A stretch of DNA of 64,000 nt from Chryseobacterium camelliae. GTDB lineage: Bacteria > Bacteroidota > Bacteroidia > Flavobacteriales > Weeksellaceae. The position numbers and the translations under genes were made by a program. Shown in pieces: positions 38,258-47,539 of this stretch (position 1 is its first letter; each line of letters opens with the position of its first letter). The stretch lies in the NCBI RefSeq assembly GCF_027920545.1, contig NZ_CP115859.1, forward strand, positions 868,001 through 932,000, read 5' to 3'. Under the pieces are notes generated by a model that did not search any database, had not been told where the DNA came from, and worked only from the letters and a program-made list of their open reading frames with translations.

Positions 38258-38275
38258 TTACTTTCCGATACAAAA
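38258..38275 (-). other. Right island border, attachment-site copy inside mnmE
   Basis: TTT TGT ATC GGA AAG TAA, the last six codons of the intact mnmE gene. It matches 27056-27073 with synonymous differences, which implies the island brought its own version of one end. Confidence 0.75.
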
Positions 38276-39643
38276 CTTAGAAAAAATATTCCCAAGAACC
38301 TCATCATTAGTCACTTCGCCAGAGATTTCACCAAGATGTTCCAGTGCATTTCTCAGTTCATACGCTAATAATTCCGTTGAAATCTGGAAAGAAATCGCTT
38401 CTTTTACTTTGTGTACTGCATCTAAGGATTTTTGTAACGCTTCGAAGTGACGCTGATTGGTGATCACTACATTATTTTCTGAGGCTTTGAGCTGCTCTAC
38501 GTAGGAAGACAATTCATTTTTAAGGTCCTGAATATTCTGGTTCTCCACAGCCGAAATGGTAATGAAATCGAAGTCGTGAGAAATTTTGTTTCTGAAAATA
38601 TCTTCTACCTTTTCATAAGCTGACGGAGAAACCTCATCAATTTTGGTAGCGCAGATAATCAGTTTCAGATCTTCTCTCAACAAAGATTCTATCATTTCGA
38701 TATCTTCGGAAAAATCCTCAGTTCCGGCATCTGCCAGGTACACAAGGATATTGGCATTCTCTACTTTTTCTTTGGCTTTCTTTACTCCGATCGCTTCAAT
38801 TTCATCCATGGTTTCACGAAGCCCGGCGGTGTCGATCAATCGGAAAGCATGCCCTTTAATGTGCAAAACTTCTTCAATGGTATCTCTGGTCGTTCCTGCA
38901 ATATTGCTTACAATCGCTCTTTCTTCTTTCAATAACGCATTCAGCAAGGTAGATTTTCCGGCATTCGGTTTTCCGATGATGGCTACGGCTGTTCCGTTTT
39001 TAATAGCATTTCCGTATTGGAAACTTTCAATTAATGAATTTAATTTCAGTTCAATTTTATTCAATAGCTGTATCAACGCTGATCGGTCGGCAAACTCCAC
39101 ATCTTCCTCTGCAAAATCAAGCTCGAGTTCAATTAACGAAACAAAATTAAGTAAATCGGTTCTTAAAAAAGAGATTTCATTAGTGATTCCTCCTTTCAGC
39201 TGATTGATGGCTACTTTTCTGGAAGCTTCATTTTCAGAAGCGATAACATCAGCAATCGCTTCAGCCTGGGAAAGGTCAATTCTTCCATTAATAAAAGCAC
39301 GAAGGGTAAATTCTCCCGCTTTTGCCATTCTCGCCCCGTTTTTGATCAGGGTTTCAAGAATACGTTTTCCAATGTGCGGTGAACCGTGAAAAGCAATTTC
39401 TACGGAATTTTCTGTCGTAAAGCTTTTAGGGGCCAGGAAAATCGAAAGCATCACCTCATCGATCGCCTCTTCCCCATCTACAAAGTATCCGTAATGAATC
39501 GTATGAGATTTTTGCTTCTCCAGTTTTTTTGCCGGAAAAGATTTTTGAACGACCGATAAAGCATCGTTCCCTGAAACTCTGATAATGCCTAAAGCTCCTA
39601 CTCCATTGGCTGTAGCCAACGCACAAATGGTATCGTTATTCAT
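38258..39643 (-). CDS. mnmE: tRNA modification GTPase MnmE
   Basis: 461 residues. With MnmG it makes the 5-carboxymethylaminomethyl group on wobble uridine. N-terminal folate-binding domain (TICALATANGVGALGIIRVSG), then a Ras-like G domain with GKPNAGKST near 223, GTTRD and DTAGLRE, and the catalytic C-terminal CIGK (Cys458). Complete, with its last codons forming the island border. Confidence 0.97.
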   Translation of the reverse strand: MNNDTICALATANGVGALGIIRVSGNDALSVVQKSFPAKKLEKQKSHTIHYGYFVDGEEAIDEVMLSIFLAPKSFTTENSVEIAFHGSPHIGKRILETLIKNGARMAKAGEFTLRAFINGRIDLSQAEAIADVIASENEASRKVAINQLKGGITNEISFLRTDLLNFVSLIELELDFAEEDVEFADRSALIQLLNKIELKLNSLIESFQYGNAIKNGTAVAIIGKPNAGKSTLLNALLKEERAIVSNIAGTTRDTIEEVLHIKGHAFRLIDTAGLRETMDEIEAIGVKKAKEKVENANILVYLADAGTEDFSEDIEMIESLLREDLKLIICATKIDEVSPSAYEKVEDIFRNKISHDFDFITISAVENQNIQDLKNELSSYVEQLKASENNVVITNQRHFEALQKSLDAVHKVKEAISFQISTELLAYELRNALEHLGEISGEVTNDEVLGNIFSKFCIGK

Positions 39644-39746
39644 GCTGCAAATTTACGTTTTTTAATTGCAAACAACCATACCGTTTATCTATTGTCGTGA
39701 TTTCTGTTCAAATCTAAAAATGTAGATATCAGCTTTTTCAAACATA

Positions 39747-39772
39747 AAAATCATCCCGAAACGAGATGATTT
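39747..39772. terminator. Hairpin between aminopeptidase P and mnmE genes
   Basis: AAAATCATC and GATGATTTT arms around an 8-nt loop. A second hairpin (AAGCTCTGTAA/TTACAGGGCTT) lies near 39895-39921, close to the aminopeptidase stop. The 300-bp gap holds no gene. Confidence 0.6.
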
Positions 39773-39942
39773 TACTGCTTTTGAATTTACTAATGTATAT
39801 GAAAGGTGTGATTTGTGCTTTTTTTGTTACACAAAGATAATCTTTTTTTCACAAATTAGAGAAAAAAAATAAAAATACTTTCAAAAAAATAAAAAAGCTC
39901 TGTAAGTGTATTACAGGGCTTTCTTACTTTATGTTATACTCA

Positions 39943-41712
39943 TTAAAGAGGACTTACCAATTCCAAGAACCAATCTTTAACTTCTCCATCCAAATACGGA
40001 ACGATTTTTTCTTCACACGTTTTATGGTACTTATTCAGCCAAGCAATTTCACTTTCTGAAAGAATTTCCTTTACAATCGTATCTTTAAAGAACGGGCAGA
40101 ATGTTAACGTTTCAAACTCATAGAAAGTTCCGTGAATTGTTTTTTCAGCTTCTTTTACCGCAATTAAATTCTCATGGCGGATTCCGTAATCTCCCTCCAG
40201 ATAGTAACCCGGTTCATTTGAACACACCATACCTACCAAAAGATCCTGTGGATTCATATCTTTTCTGATGTTCTGTGGTCCTTCGTGAACATTCATGAAG
40301 CTTCCGACACCGTGACCTGTTCCGTGGTTGAAATCCTTTCCTTCCATCCATAACGGTAATCTTGCAATAGCATCCAGGTGAACGCCTTTTGTTCCTTTCG
40401 GAAATTTCACCATAGATAAACGGATCATTCCTTGTAAAACCAAGGTAGAATTTCTTTTAAATTCCTCTGAAACCGTACCTAGAGCAAAAGTTCTGGTAAT
40501 ATCGGTCGTTCCCTCCAGATACTGACCTCCGGAATCTACCAAAATGCTTGCATCATTCGTAACTTCCTTGCTTCCTTCGCTTTTTGCAGAGTAGTGCATA
40601 ATAGCCCCATTATCTCTATATCCCACGATACTTCCGAAACTTTCACCTACAAAATTTTCACCTTCTGCACGGAAATCTCTCAGCTTTTCACCGATCGAAT
40701 ATTCGTTCATCGCTTCTTTTCCTGCATTGTGAGTCAGCCAGTACAGGAATTTCACCATAGCAACTCCGTCTCTCACCATCACTGTTCTGAAACCTTCCAG
40801 TTCCGTTTCGTTTTTCTGAGCTTTCATTAAATTTCCGGGAACCGGAGCTTTGATGAATTGATTCTCAGATTTTAAAGCTTCATAAATAGATTGGTTGCTG
40901 TTTGGAGAAACCAATACTTTTTCGTTTTTGAATACACTCAAATGATTGTAAAAGTCTTCGTAAGGCATCATTTTCACGAAAGACTCATCCATTTGCTTTC
41001 TTGCTTCAACTTCCAGCTTTTCCAGGCCGGTAAACAAGATCGCATCGTTTTTAGTAATAATAATATATCCTAAAAATACAGGATTGCTTTCTACATCGCT
41101 TCCTCTTAGATTCAATGTCCAGGCAACATCATCCAAACTTGAAATAATGTGAACGGTGGCTTCCTGCTCTTCCATTTTCTGACGGATGGCAGCAATTTTA
41201 TCGGTAACTGATTTTCCGGCCCATTTTACAGGATGCACAAAAATCGGATTTTTTGACGGTGTTCCTCTGTCAATCCAGATTTGCTTTAAAAGAGGACTGT
41301 CAACCAGCATTATATTTTTTGAATTTAATTTTTGAGTCAGTAACTCCCAATTTGCATGAGCTGTTGCCACTGCATTTACTGCCACTTTTCCGTTTGCCGG
41401 AATTTCAGAAATAATCCAGTCGATATAGTTAGGAGTTCCTTCCATTCCGTCTTTGAAAAGATCAATTCCTGAACCTTCCAATTCAATAGCAGCCTGTGTG
41501 AAATATCTTCCGTCTGTCCAAAGTCCGGCTTTGTCTTTGGTAACCACTACAAAACCTGCAGAACCTAAAAATCCTGACAGCCAAGCTCTTTCCTGCCATT
41601 CTTCAGGCAAATATTCACTCATATGCGGATCCGCAGAATATACTATAAATGCATCAACATTATTTTTCTGCATCTCTTCACGAAGCGCAGCTACTTTTTC
41701 CTTTGAAGTCAT
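39943..41712 (-). CDS. Aminopeptidase P family protein (Xaa-Pro peptidase)
   Basis: 589 residues of the long, eukaryote-like aminopeptidase P type: two creatinase-like N-terminal domains and a pita-bread metalloprotease domain. Metal ligands are visible in ILVDSGGQYLEGTTDITRTFALG (two Asp), FNHGTGHGVGSFMNVHEGP (His), SNEPGYYLEGDYGIRHEN (Glu) and a final Glu. It removes an N-terminal residue preceding proline. Cytoplasmic; no signal peptide. Confidence 0.93.
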   Translation of the reverse strand: MTSKEKVAALREEMQKNNVDAFIVYSADPHMSEYLPEEWQERAWLSGFLGSAGFVVVTKDKAGLWTDGRYFTQAAIELEGSGIDLFKDGMEGTPNYIDWIISEIPANGKVAVNAVATAHANWELLTQKLNSKNIMLVDSPLLKQIWIDRGTPSKNPIFVHPVKWAGKSVTDKIAAIRQKMEEQEATVHIISSLDDVAWTLNLRGSDVESNPVFLGYIIITKNDAILFTGLEKLEVEARKQMDESFVKMMPYEDFYNHLSVFKNEKVLVSPNSNQSIYEALKSENQFIKAPVPGNLMKAQKNETELEGFRTVMVRDGVAMVKFLYWLTHNAGKEAMNEYSIGEKLRDFRAEGENFVGESFGSIVGYRDNGAIMHYSAKSEGSKEVTNDASILVDSGGQYLEGTTDITRTFALGTVSEEFKRNSTLVLQGMIRLSMVKFPKGTKGVHLDAIARLPLWMEGKDFNHGTGHGVGSFMNVHEGPQNIRKDMNPQDLLVGMVCSNEPGYYLEGDYGIRHENLIAVKEAEKTIHGTFYEFETLTFCPFFKDTIVKEILSESEIAWLNKYHKTCEEKIVPYLDGEVKDWFLELVSPL

Positions 41713-41870
41713 TTTGATAATTTTTTTAAAGACGGGAAGTTACAAATTTTTAAGGTTGTATCGTGAAATTTCAGTCCCAATTTGCAGGATATTATGACTA
41801 ATAAATGATATGTTGCAAGATGAATATGTAATTTTTATTTTTTTGGAAGGATTCTTGCTGTATTCACAGT

Positions 41871-42308
41871 ATGGAAAGACAGAATTATAAAAATCACAAA
41901 AAATATTATCCTCCACATCATTTTATATATCTTCCTCTTCTCATTCTGTTGGAAATTTTGGGAGTTTATAAAATCTTTAATGATCAGCCTGATCAGCTTA
42001 GCTGGATGTTATTTTCAATCGTTATTTTTCTGCTTTTCTATTTGGCATTTATGCTAAGACAGCATTATGCATTGGGTCTTCAAAACAGATTGGTCCGACT
42101 TGAATTTAAACAGCGTTATTTTGAAATTTTCGGCAGAAGATCCGATGAAGTTGAAGAGAAGTTAACATTTAATCAGATTGCAGCATTGAGATTCACCTAT
42201 GACGATGAGTTTAAAGAATTATTGTACAGAGCCATTCATGAAAATATTTCGGGAGATGAGATAAAAAAATCGATCAAAAACTGGCGGGCTGATCTTCATA
42301 GAATTTAG
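41871..42308 (+). CDS. DUF6526-like small membrane protein
   Basis: 145 residues: a HHFIYLPLLILLEILGVYKI segment and LSWMLFSIVIFLLFYLAFML form two membrane helices, followed by a cytoplasmic helical domain (LVRLEFKQRYFEIFGRRSDEVEEKL). Conserved in Flavobacteriia; function unknown. Read in the same direction as the small lipoprotein and topoisomerase IB genes. Confidence 0.75.
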   Translation: MERQNYKNHKKYYPPHHFIYLPLLILLEILGVYKIFNDQPDQLSWMLFSIVIFLLFYLAFMLRQHYALGLQNRLVRLEFKQRYFEIFGRRSDEVEEKLTFNQIAALRFTYDDEFKELLYRAIHENISGDEIKKSIKNWRADLHRI

Positions 42309-42335
42309 AATAATAAACACCAAAAATAAATTGTT

Positions 42336-42503
42336 ATGAAAAAATTAAGCGTATACAGTATCATGATGTTCAGCTTGCTTTCATTAACGAGCTGTGAAGC
42401 GGTAGAAACCATCTTTAAAGCCGGAATGTGGTGGGGAATTATTTTAGTGGTCGGTATAATAGCTATTATTTTATGGCTGTTTTTCAGAGGTAAAGATTCT
42501 TAA
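42336..42503 (+). CDS. Small lipoprotein with one membrane helix
   Basis: 55 residues. A signal sequence ends in the lipobox SLTSC (Cys20), followed by a short linker and a strong membrane helix (MWWGIILVVGIIAIILWLFF). Such tiny proteins are frequent in Flavobacteriia; function unknown. ATG 42336 has an A-rich upstream region, and the gene lies 27 bp after the DUF6526 gene and 11 bp before topoisomerase IB, so it is probably part of one operon. Confidence 0.75.
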   Translation: MKKLSVYSIMMFSLLSLTSCEAVETIFKAGMWWGIILVVGIIAIILWLFFRGKDS

Positions 42504-42514
42504 AACAGCTCTTT

Positions 42515-43618
42515 ATGGATCAGCCGGACTTAGATATCATTTCTCATCTGAAACCTTCTAAGATCTTAAAAATCCTGAAAGATCCGGAAGCTTCTGCCCA
42601 AGCGGTCAATCTTATTTACACTTCCGACACGGAATCAGCAGGCATTCTCCGGAAAAAACGCGGCAAAAAATACTCCTATTTCAAAGACGGAGAAAAGATC
42701 AAAGATAAGGACGAGATTAAAAGAATAAACGGGTTGGTAATTCCTCCCGCCTGGGAAAATGTATGGATATGTGCACTGGAAAACGGCCATCTTCAGGCAA
42801 CAGGTTTTGATGTAAAAAAGAGAAAACAATATCGGTATCACCCGCTTTGGAGCGCCTTAAGAAATCACACAAAATTTTACAGAATGCTTCAGTTCGGCTA
42901 TGCCTTGCCAGCTATGAGACTTCATATCGAACAGGATTTAGCATTAAGAAATTTTGAAAAGAGAAAAATCCTGGCTTTAATTGTGAGCTTAATGCAGAAA
43001 ACAAACATCCGGATTGGAAACAATACGTATGAAAAATTGTATGGTTCATTCGGCTTAACGACTTTAAAAGACAAGCATGTAGAAATCAAAGGGCAAAAAA
43101 TTACCTTTTCATTTAAAGGAAAAAAGGGAATCATGCATAATGTTGACCTGAAAAGTAAAAGACTAGCAAGGCTGGTTCAAAAATGTAAGGATATCCCTGG
43201 AAAGGAATTATTCCAGTATTTTGATGAGGAAGGGAACCATCATTCGATTGACTCGGGAATGGTGAATGAGTATATTAAAGAAATCAGCGGTGAAGATTTT
43301 ACGGCAAAAGATTTCAGAACATGGTCGGGAACAGTGAATGCTTTAATTGCTTTTAAAGAAATCGGCTATGCGGAAACCAACACTGAATATAAAAGAAAAG
43401 TCAAAGAAGCCCTGGAAACGGTGGCTTCTCATCTTGGAAATACAAGTACGGTCTGTAAAAAGTATTATGTTCATCCTTTAGTAATCAGTCTTTACGAAAA
43501 TAATACTATTAAAAAATACCTCGACGAACTAGAACAAATTGAAGTTAATGATGGTAAAGCGGATCTTACTCAGGAGGAAAAACTGGTGCTGAAGATTTTG
43601 GAAACGGAGAAAATGTAA
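42515..43618 (+). CDS. DNA topoisomerase IB (poxvirus/eukaryote-like)
   Basis: 367 residues. N-terminal RGKKYSYFKDGEKIKDKDEIKRINGLVIPPAWENVWIC-type domain (only part quoted: KRINGLVIPPAW) and the catalytic part with Arg in MQKTNIRIGNN, Lys in the following beta-hairpin, FTAKDFRTWSGT with the second Arg, and the nucleophile Tyr in CKKYYVHPLV near residue 312. It relaxes supercoils of both signs by transient nicking. Its stop is one base from the stop of the convergent AbiC-like gene. Confidence 0.93.
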   Translation: MDQPDLDIISHLKPSKILKILKDPEASAQAVNLIYTSDTESAGILRKKRGKKYSYFKDGEKIKDKDEIKRINGLVIPPAWENVWICALENGHLQATGFDVKKRKQYRYHPLWSALRNHTKFYRMLQFGYALPAMRLHIEQDLALRNFEKRKILALIVSLMQKTNIRIGNNTYEKLYGSFGLTTLKDKHVEIKGQKITFSFKGKKGIMHNVDLKSKRLARLVQKCKDIPGKELFQYFDEEGNHHSIDSGMVNEYIKEISGEDFTAKDFRTWSGTVNALIAFKEIGYAETNTEYKRKVKEALETVASHLGNTSTVCKKYYVHPLVISLYENNTIKKYLDELEQIEVNDGKADLTQEEKLVLKILETEKM

Positions 43619-43619
43619 A

Positions 43620-44816
43620 TTATTTATAAATTTTTTTATTTAATTGTATTCTATATTTTGTTTCTTTTCTATTTTCATATTCTACATTTGGATAGAACAT
43701 ATTAACATTCAACATAGATCTTTCTCCTATCGGAATATTTTTGATTAAATCATATTTCGTAATTAATCTTTTATTTTCATCTTGAATATTATCTTTAGTA
43801 ATTAAAATGTCTAATTCCCATTTTCGTCCTAAAATACTTATACTATTTAAAAAGAAAAAAATTTGCTCATGATTTGACATTTGTGATCTAAAAAGTTTTG
43901 CAAAATCACATTTATCTAAATAATTTAAATTTTTACCCTTGTTTAAATAGTTAATCATAGCAAATAAGCTTCTATAATAATGTGCAAAATTATTTTGTAT
44001 TCCTTCATAGTATCTATTAAAACTAAAACTACAAGCATTCTTAAAGTCTCGTCCTTCAATATCTAAACTTCTCCAAATTTCAAAGTGATTATGATCTTCT
44101 GATAAGATTGCTGGCTTGAAGGATAAATAATTTAAAATCTGATCTAAATAATTATAATCATCATACTTTTCTGCAATTAAAAATTTCACGTTGTTTCTTC
44201 CTTTTTTACCAACACCATAAAACAAAATAATATAACAAAGTTCTAATTGAACCCAATTTCTTAAATTAACATCTTTATTCATAGATACTAATTCTTCCTT
44301 ATACATATCAGATACCTTCTCAAGCATATCTATTTTTTTTATCTCATTAAATTCCGAAATTTCATTAAATAGATTTAAAAAATGCTCATATAATGTTGGG
44401 AAAACTGATTTGTCAACATGTTTTGTTCCTGATTCTCTACTTTTGAAATGCATTCTCGCAACATTATCTTTGTAAATATCCATTAATTTGAACATCCTAC
44501 CTTCAAACTTATCTTCTATAAATTGCTGTTTTATATCTTCATTTGCATACACTTGCATTAAAAACGCTAAAAAAGTAAAAATTGCAGCAATTAAACCTAT
44601 AAGTGGATTTAATATTCCTCCAATAGAATCACCTATTTCATTAGGTTTTAGAAGAACTTTTTGATTCTGGTCATTAATAACTATATTATCTGGAATATGA
44701 AAAAGAATATCATTTGTCAAGTGATAATAATTATATATATAAATTGAAAAATATAATATAATTAAGATACTAAGTGTTGGAATAAAATATTTAAAGAAAA
44801 AATTATTTTTTATCAT
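43620..44816 (-). CDS. Putative phage abortive infection protein (AbiC-like, PF16872)
   Basis: 398 residues. Two N-terminal membrane helices (YFIPTLSILIILYFSIYIYNY and GILNPLIGLIAAIFTFLAFLMQVY) are followed by a soluble helical domain with QQFIEDKFEGRMFKLMDIYKDNVARM, then FAHYYRSLFAMINYLNK, the segments typical of the putAbiC family. It is strongly AT-rich and rich in Asn/Ile/Lys compared with neighbours, and fills the space between topoisomerase IB and pruA, so it looks acquired. A role in phage exclusion is inferred from family. Confidence 0.8.
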   Translation of the reverse strand: MIKNNFFFKYFIPTLSILIILYFSIYIYNYYHLTNDILFHIPDNIVINDQNQKVLLKPNEIGDSIGGILNPLIGLIAAIFTFLAFLMQVYANEDIKQQFIEDKFEGRMFKLMDIYKDNVARMHFKSRESGTKHVDKSVFPTLYEHFLNLFNEISEFNEIKKIDMLEKVSDMYKEELVSMNKDVNLRNWVQLELCYIILFYGVGKKGRNNVKFLIAEKYDDYNYLDQILNYLSFKPAILSEDHNHFEIWRSLDIEGRDFKNACSFSFNRYYEGIQNNFAHYYRSLFAMINYLNKGKNLNYLDKCDFAKLFRSQMSNHEQIFFFLNSISILGRKWELDILITKDNIQDENKRLITKYDLIKNIPIGERSMLNVNMFYPNVEYENRKETKYRIQLNKKIYK

Positions 44817-44885
44817 GCATTTCTATTAGTCACCCAAATATAATACTTAAACTTTAATTATAATTTTTAACTATGAAAATGATAT

Positions 44886-44916
44886 TTGCTTACCTATGTC
44901 TGAAATCGTAAATTTG
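44886..44916 (+). promoter_or_regulatory. Promoter of pruA
   Basis: TTG at 44886-44888, 20-nt spacer, TAAATTTG at 44909-44916. Good match to the Bacteroidota consensus; the ATG is 36 bp downstream. Confidence 0.7.
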
Positions 44917-44951
44917 TATCATTCGCAAATTAAAAAATAATACAACGTAAT

Positions 44952-46577
44952 ATGTCTAAAGCAATTTCGCAAGTACCATTTGCAGTAAACGAACCGGTAA
45001 CGTCTTATGCACCGGGAACTCCTGAAGTAAAAAGCCTTATCGCTCAATACAAGAAAATGTGGGCTGAAAAAGTAGAAATTCCAATGGTTATTGATGGAAA
45101 GGAAGTAAAAACTGATGATAAAGTTCAGCTTCAGTCTCCTCAGGATCATGCTCATGATTTCGGTTTTTACCACAAAGGAACAATGCAACATGTAGATGAT
45201 GCCATCAATGCTGCATTGGCTGCAAAAAAAGAATGGAACGAGCTGGGTTGGGAACACCGTGCTGCCATTTTCTTAAAAGCTGCTGATCTTTTAGCAGGAC
45301 CTTACAGAGATATAATTAACGCTGCTACCATGATCGGGCAATCTAAAAATGTTCATCAGACTGAAATTGATGCGGCTTGTGAATTCATCGATTTCCTAAG
45401 ATTCAATGTAGAATTTATGACGGAAATGTATTCTGAGCAACCCGTTTCTGACGCAGGAATCTGGAACCGTGTAGAATACAGACCATTGGAAGGATTCTGT
45501 TTTGCAGTAACTCCATTCAACTTTACAGCGATTTCCGGAAACTTACCAACTTGTATGGCAATGCTTGGAAACGTAGTGGTTTGGAAACCTTCTGACAAGC
45601 AAATCTATTCTGCTAAAGTAATCATGGATGTTTTAACAGAAGCAGGTCTTCCAAAAGGAGTGATCAACATGATCTTTACAGACGGAAAAGAAACTGCCGA
45701 GAAAGTTTTGGCACACAGAGATTTTGCAGGGCTTCACTTCACAGGTTCTACGAAAGTATTCCAGGGAATGTGGAAAATGATCGGTGACAATATCCATAAC
45801 TACAGAACATACCCGAGAATCGTTGGTGAAACCGGTGGAAAAGATTTCGTTATCGCTCACCCTTCTGCTAATGTAGAAGCTGTTGCTACAGCTTTGGTAA
45901 GAGGAGCTTTCGAATATCAGGGACAAAAGTGTTCTGCAGCTTCAAGAGCTTATATTCCTCAGTCTCTTTGGGCTGGTGTGAAAAAAGTAATGGAAACTCA
46001 GATGGCTTCTATTAAAATCGGTTCTCCTGAAGATCCTTCCAACTTCGTAAATGCCGTTATCGACAAAAATTCTTTCGAAAAATGTAAAGGATATATCGAC
46101 AGAGCCAATGCTTCAGGTGAAGCTAATGTAATCATCGGCGGAACTTGTGATGATGCTAAAGGATGGTTTGTACATCCAACGGTAATCGAAACTACAAATC
46201 CTCAGTACGAAAGTATGGTAGAGGAGATTTTCGGACCGATTTTGTCTGTTTATGTTTATGAAGATGCAAAATGGGCGGAAACTTTACAATTGGTAGATTC
46301 TTCTTCTCCGTATTCATTGACAGGTTCTGTTTTTGCACAAGACAGGTATGCGATCAATGAAGCGTTCAAAGCATTGGAAAATGCATCCGGAAATTTCTAC
46401 ATTAATGACAAACCAACCGGTGCGGTTGTTGGTCAGCAGCCTTTCGGTGGTGGTAGAGCTTCAGGAACGAATGATAAAGCCGGTTCTAAAATGAACTTAC
46501 TAAGATGGACTTCAGTAAGATCTATCAAGGAAACTTTTGTTTCTCCTAAAGATTATAAATATCCATACTTAGGGTAA
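44952..46577 (+). CDS. pruA: L-glutamate gamma-semialdehyde dehydrogenase
   Basis: 541 residues. Oxidises glutamate semialdehyde (from proline via P5C) to glutamate with NAD. Catalytic Cys in EYQGQKCSAASRAY near 327 and general-base Glu in IVGETGGKDF near 293, plus FTGSTKVF and PFGGGRASGTNDKAG, all typical of the single-domain PruA type. A rho-independent hairpin follows at about 46625-46660. Confidence 0.95.
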   Translation: MSKAISQVPFAVNEPVTSYAPGTPEVKSLIAQYKKMWAEKVEIPMVIDGKEVKTDDKVQLQSPQDHAHDFGFYHKGTMQHVDDAINAALAAKKEWNELGWEHRAAIFLKAADLLAGPYRDIINAATMIGQSKNVHQTEIDAACEFIDFLRFNVEFMTEMYSEQPVSDAGIWNRVEYRPLEGFCFAVTPFNFTAISGNLPTCMAMLGNVVVWKPSDKQIYSAKVIMDVLTEAGLPKGVINMIFTDGKETAEKVLAHRDFAGLHFTGSTKVFQGMWKMIGDNIHNYRTYPRIVGETGGKDFVIAHPSANVEAVATALVRGAFEYQGQKCSAASRAYIPQSLWAGVKKVMETQMASIKIGSPEDPSNFVNAVIDKNSFEKCKGYIDRANASGEANVIIGGTCDDAKGWFVHPTVIETTNPQYESMVEEIFGPILSVYVYEDAKWAETLQLVDSSSPYSLTGSVFAQDRYAINEAFKALENASGNFYINDKPTGAVVGQQPFGGGRASGTNDKAGSKMNLLRWTSVRSIKETFVSPKDYKYPYLG

Positions 46578-46814
46578 TAAGTAATGAGTAATGGGCAATG
46601 AGTAATTGTTGTTCATGAGATATACAGCCTCGGAATTTCGGTTTCGGGGCTTTTTTATTGACTATAAATATCGAACATTCAAATGAAGAGTCAAATAAGC
46701 CTGATCTGTCACCTTTTAACAAAATTTAGCCTATTTTATTGATATTTAATATTTTATAAAACCTATTCGGAATAATAATTGAACTTTCTCAACTACACCA
46801 AAAAATAAATATTT

Positions 46815-46997
46815 ATGAAAAAGTTTTTGTTACTAACCTTAGGTTTAGGAATTTTTGTCGTGAGCTGCGGTACCAAAGAATCATCCATGCAGAAAAACAG
46901 CTCAGATTCAGCTTCAGTACGGAGTAACACAGTACCTCCTACAAAAGTTGATACCGTAAAGATTGATTCTACCGCAATGCCACCTGCAACGAGATAA
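46815..46997 (+). CDS. Small lipoprotein A
   Basis: 60 residues: signal with lipobox FVVSC (Cys18), then a Ser/Thr/Asp-rich disordered tail with no fold evident. Ribosome-site-like A-rich upstream sequence. It resembles the next small lipoprotein in layout. Function unknown. Confidence 0.7.
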   Translation: MKKFLLLTLGLGIFVVSCGTKESSMQKNSSDSASVRSNTVPPTKVDTVKIDSTAMPPATR

Positions 46998-47142
46998 AGT
47001 ACAATCTTTTTAACAGAAAACTTCCGCATAACTTGATTGTGTGGAAGTTTTTATTATTCATTTAATCGCTCTTCAAAATTCATTTTCATATACATCTTAA
47101 TTTTTATTTATTATATTTGAGTAACCATTAAAAGCAATTTAT

Positions 47143-47361
47143 ATGAAAAAACTATGGATCGTTGCTGTTTTAGGCTTAGTCTTTTCAGGAGGCTGTGCAG
47201 ACAAAAAGGAAAACAGAGAAGAGTTTAAAGAAGCTCACAATAAAGATTCTGTCAGAAATTCTATGGGTGACAGCGCTGTAGCGAATTCCGAACCTTCGCA
47301 AACCACCCCGGCAGACACAACCCAAGTTTCTAAAGACAGTCTCACTTCTCCAAAGAAATAA
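47143..47361 (+). CDS. Small lipoprotein B
   Basis: 72 residues: signal ending in FSGGC (Cys19), then a charged tail EAHNKDSVRN and a Ser/Thr/Pro-rich end (DTTQVSKDSL). Same architecture as its neighbour at 46815, with DTVKIDST versus DTTQVSKDS, so possibly a diverged duplicate. Function unknown. Confidence 0.7.
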   Translation: MKKLWIVAVLGLVFSGGCADKKENREEFKEAHNKDSVRNSMGDSAVANSEPSQTTPADTTQVSKDSLTSPKK

Positions 47362-47539
47362 ACCCTTCCGATACCCCAAATTGGAAATCATAAACTAAAG
47401 ATCCGTAATATATTTTACGGATTTTCTTGTTGTTTTACTTTTTTAATTCCCTTTCCATAAATACTTTACAATATTTTTTAAATAATCAAATAATGTAATG
47501 CTCTTAATGATTACATTTGTAGCGGTCAAAAAAAATTAA

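Larger units (their letters stand above)
27056..38275. mobile_element. Integrative island at the 3' end of mnmE
   Basis: 11.2 kb, clearly more AT-rich than its flanks, carrying a tyrosine recombinase, an HTH excisionase-like gene, an origin-like non-coding region, a replication-initiator candidate, a defence operon and unknown cargo. Both ends carry an 18-bp sequence that codes on the minus strand for Phe-Cys-Ile-Gly-Lys-stop, the MnmE C-terminus. The copies match at 14 of 18 positions with an identical 8-bp core, CCGATACA. No relaxase or conjugation gene was seen. Integration at the same codons of mnmE/trmE is well known for SGI1-type islands in Gammaproteobacteria. Confidence 0.8.

Noticed and set aside
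24249..38275. One single mobile element including IS21 and the island
   Set aside because: The att-like border at 27056 separates them, and IS21 has its own ends at 24249 and 26844.
38643..39203. 186-codon plus-strand frame opposite mnmE
   Set aside because: Ser-rich mirror of the MnmE coding sequence with no recognisable domain.
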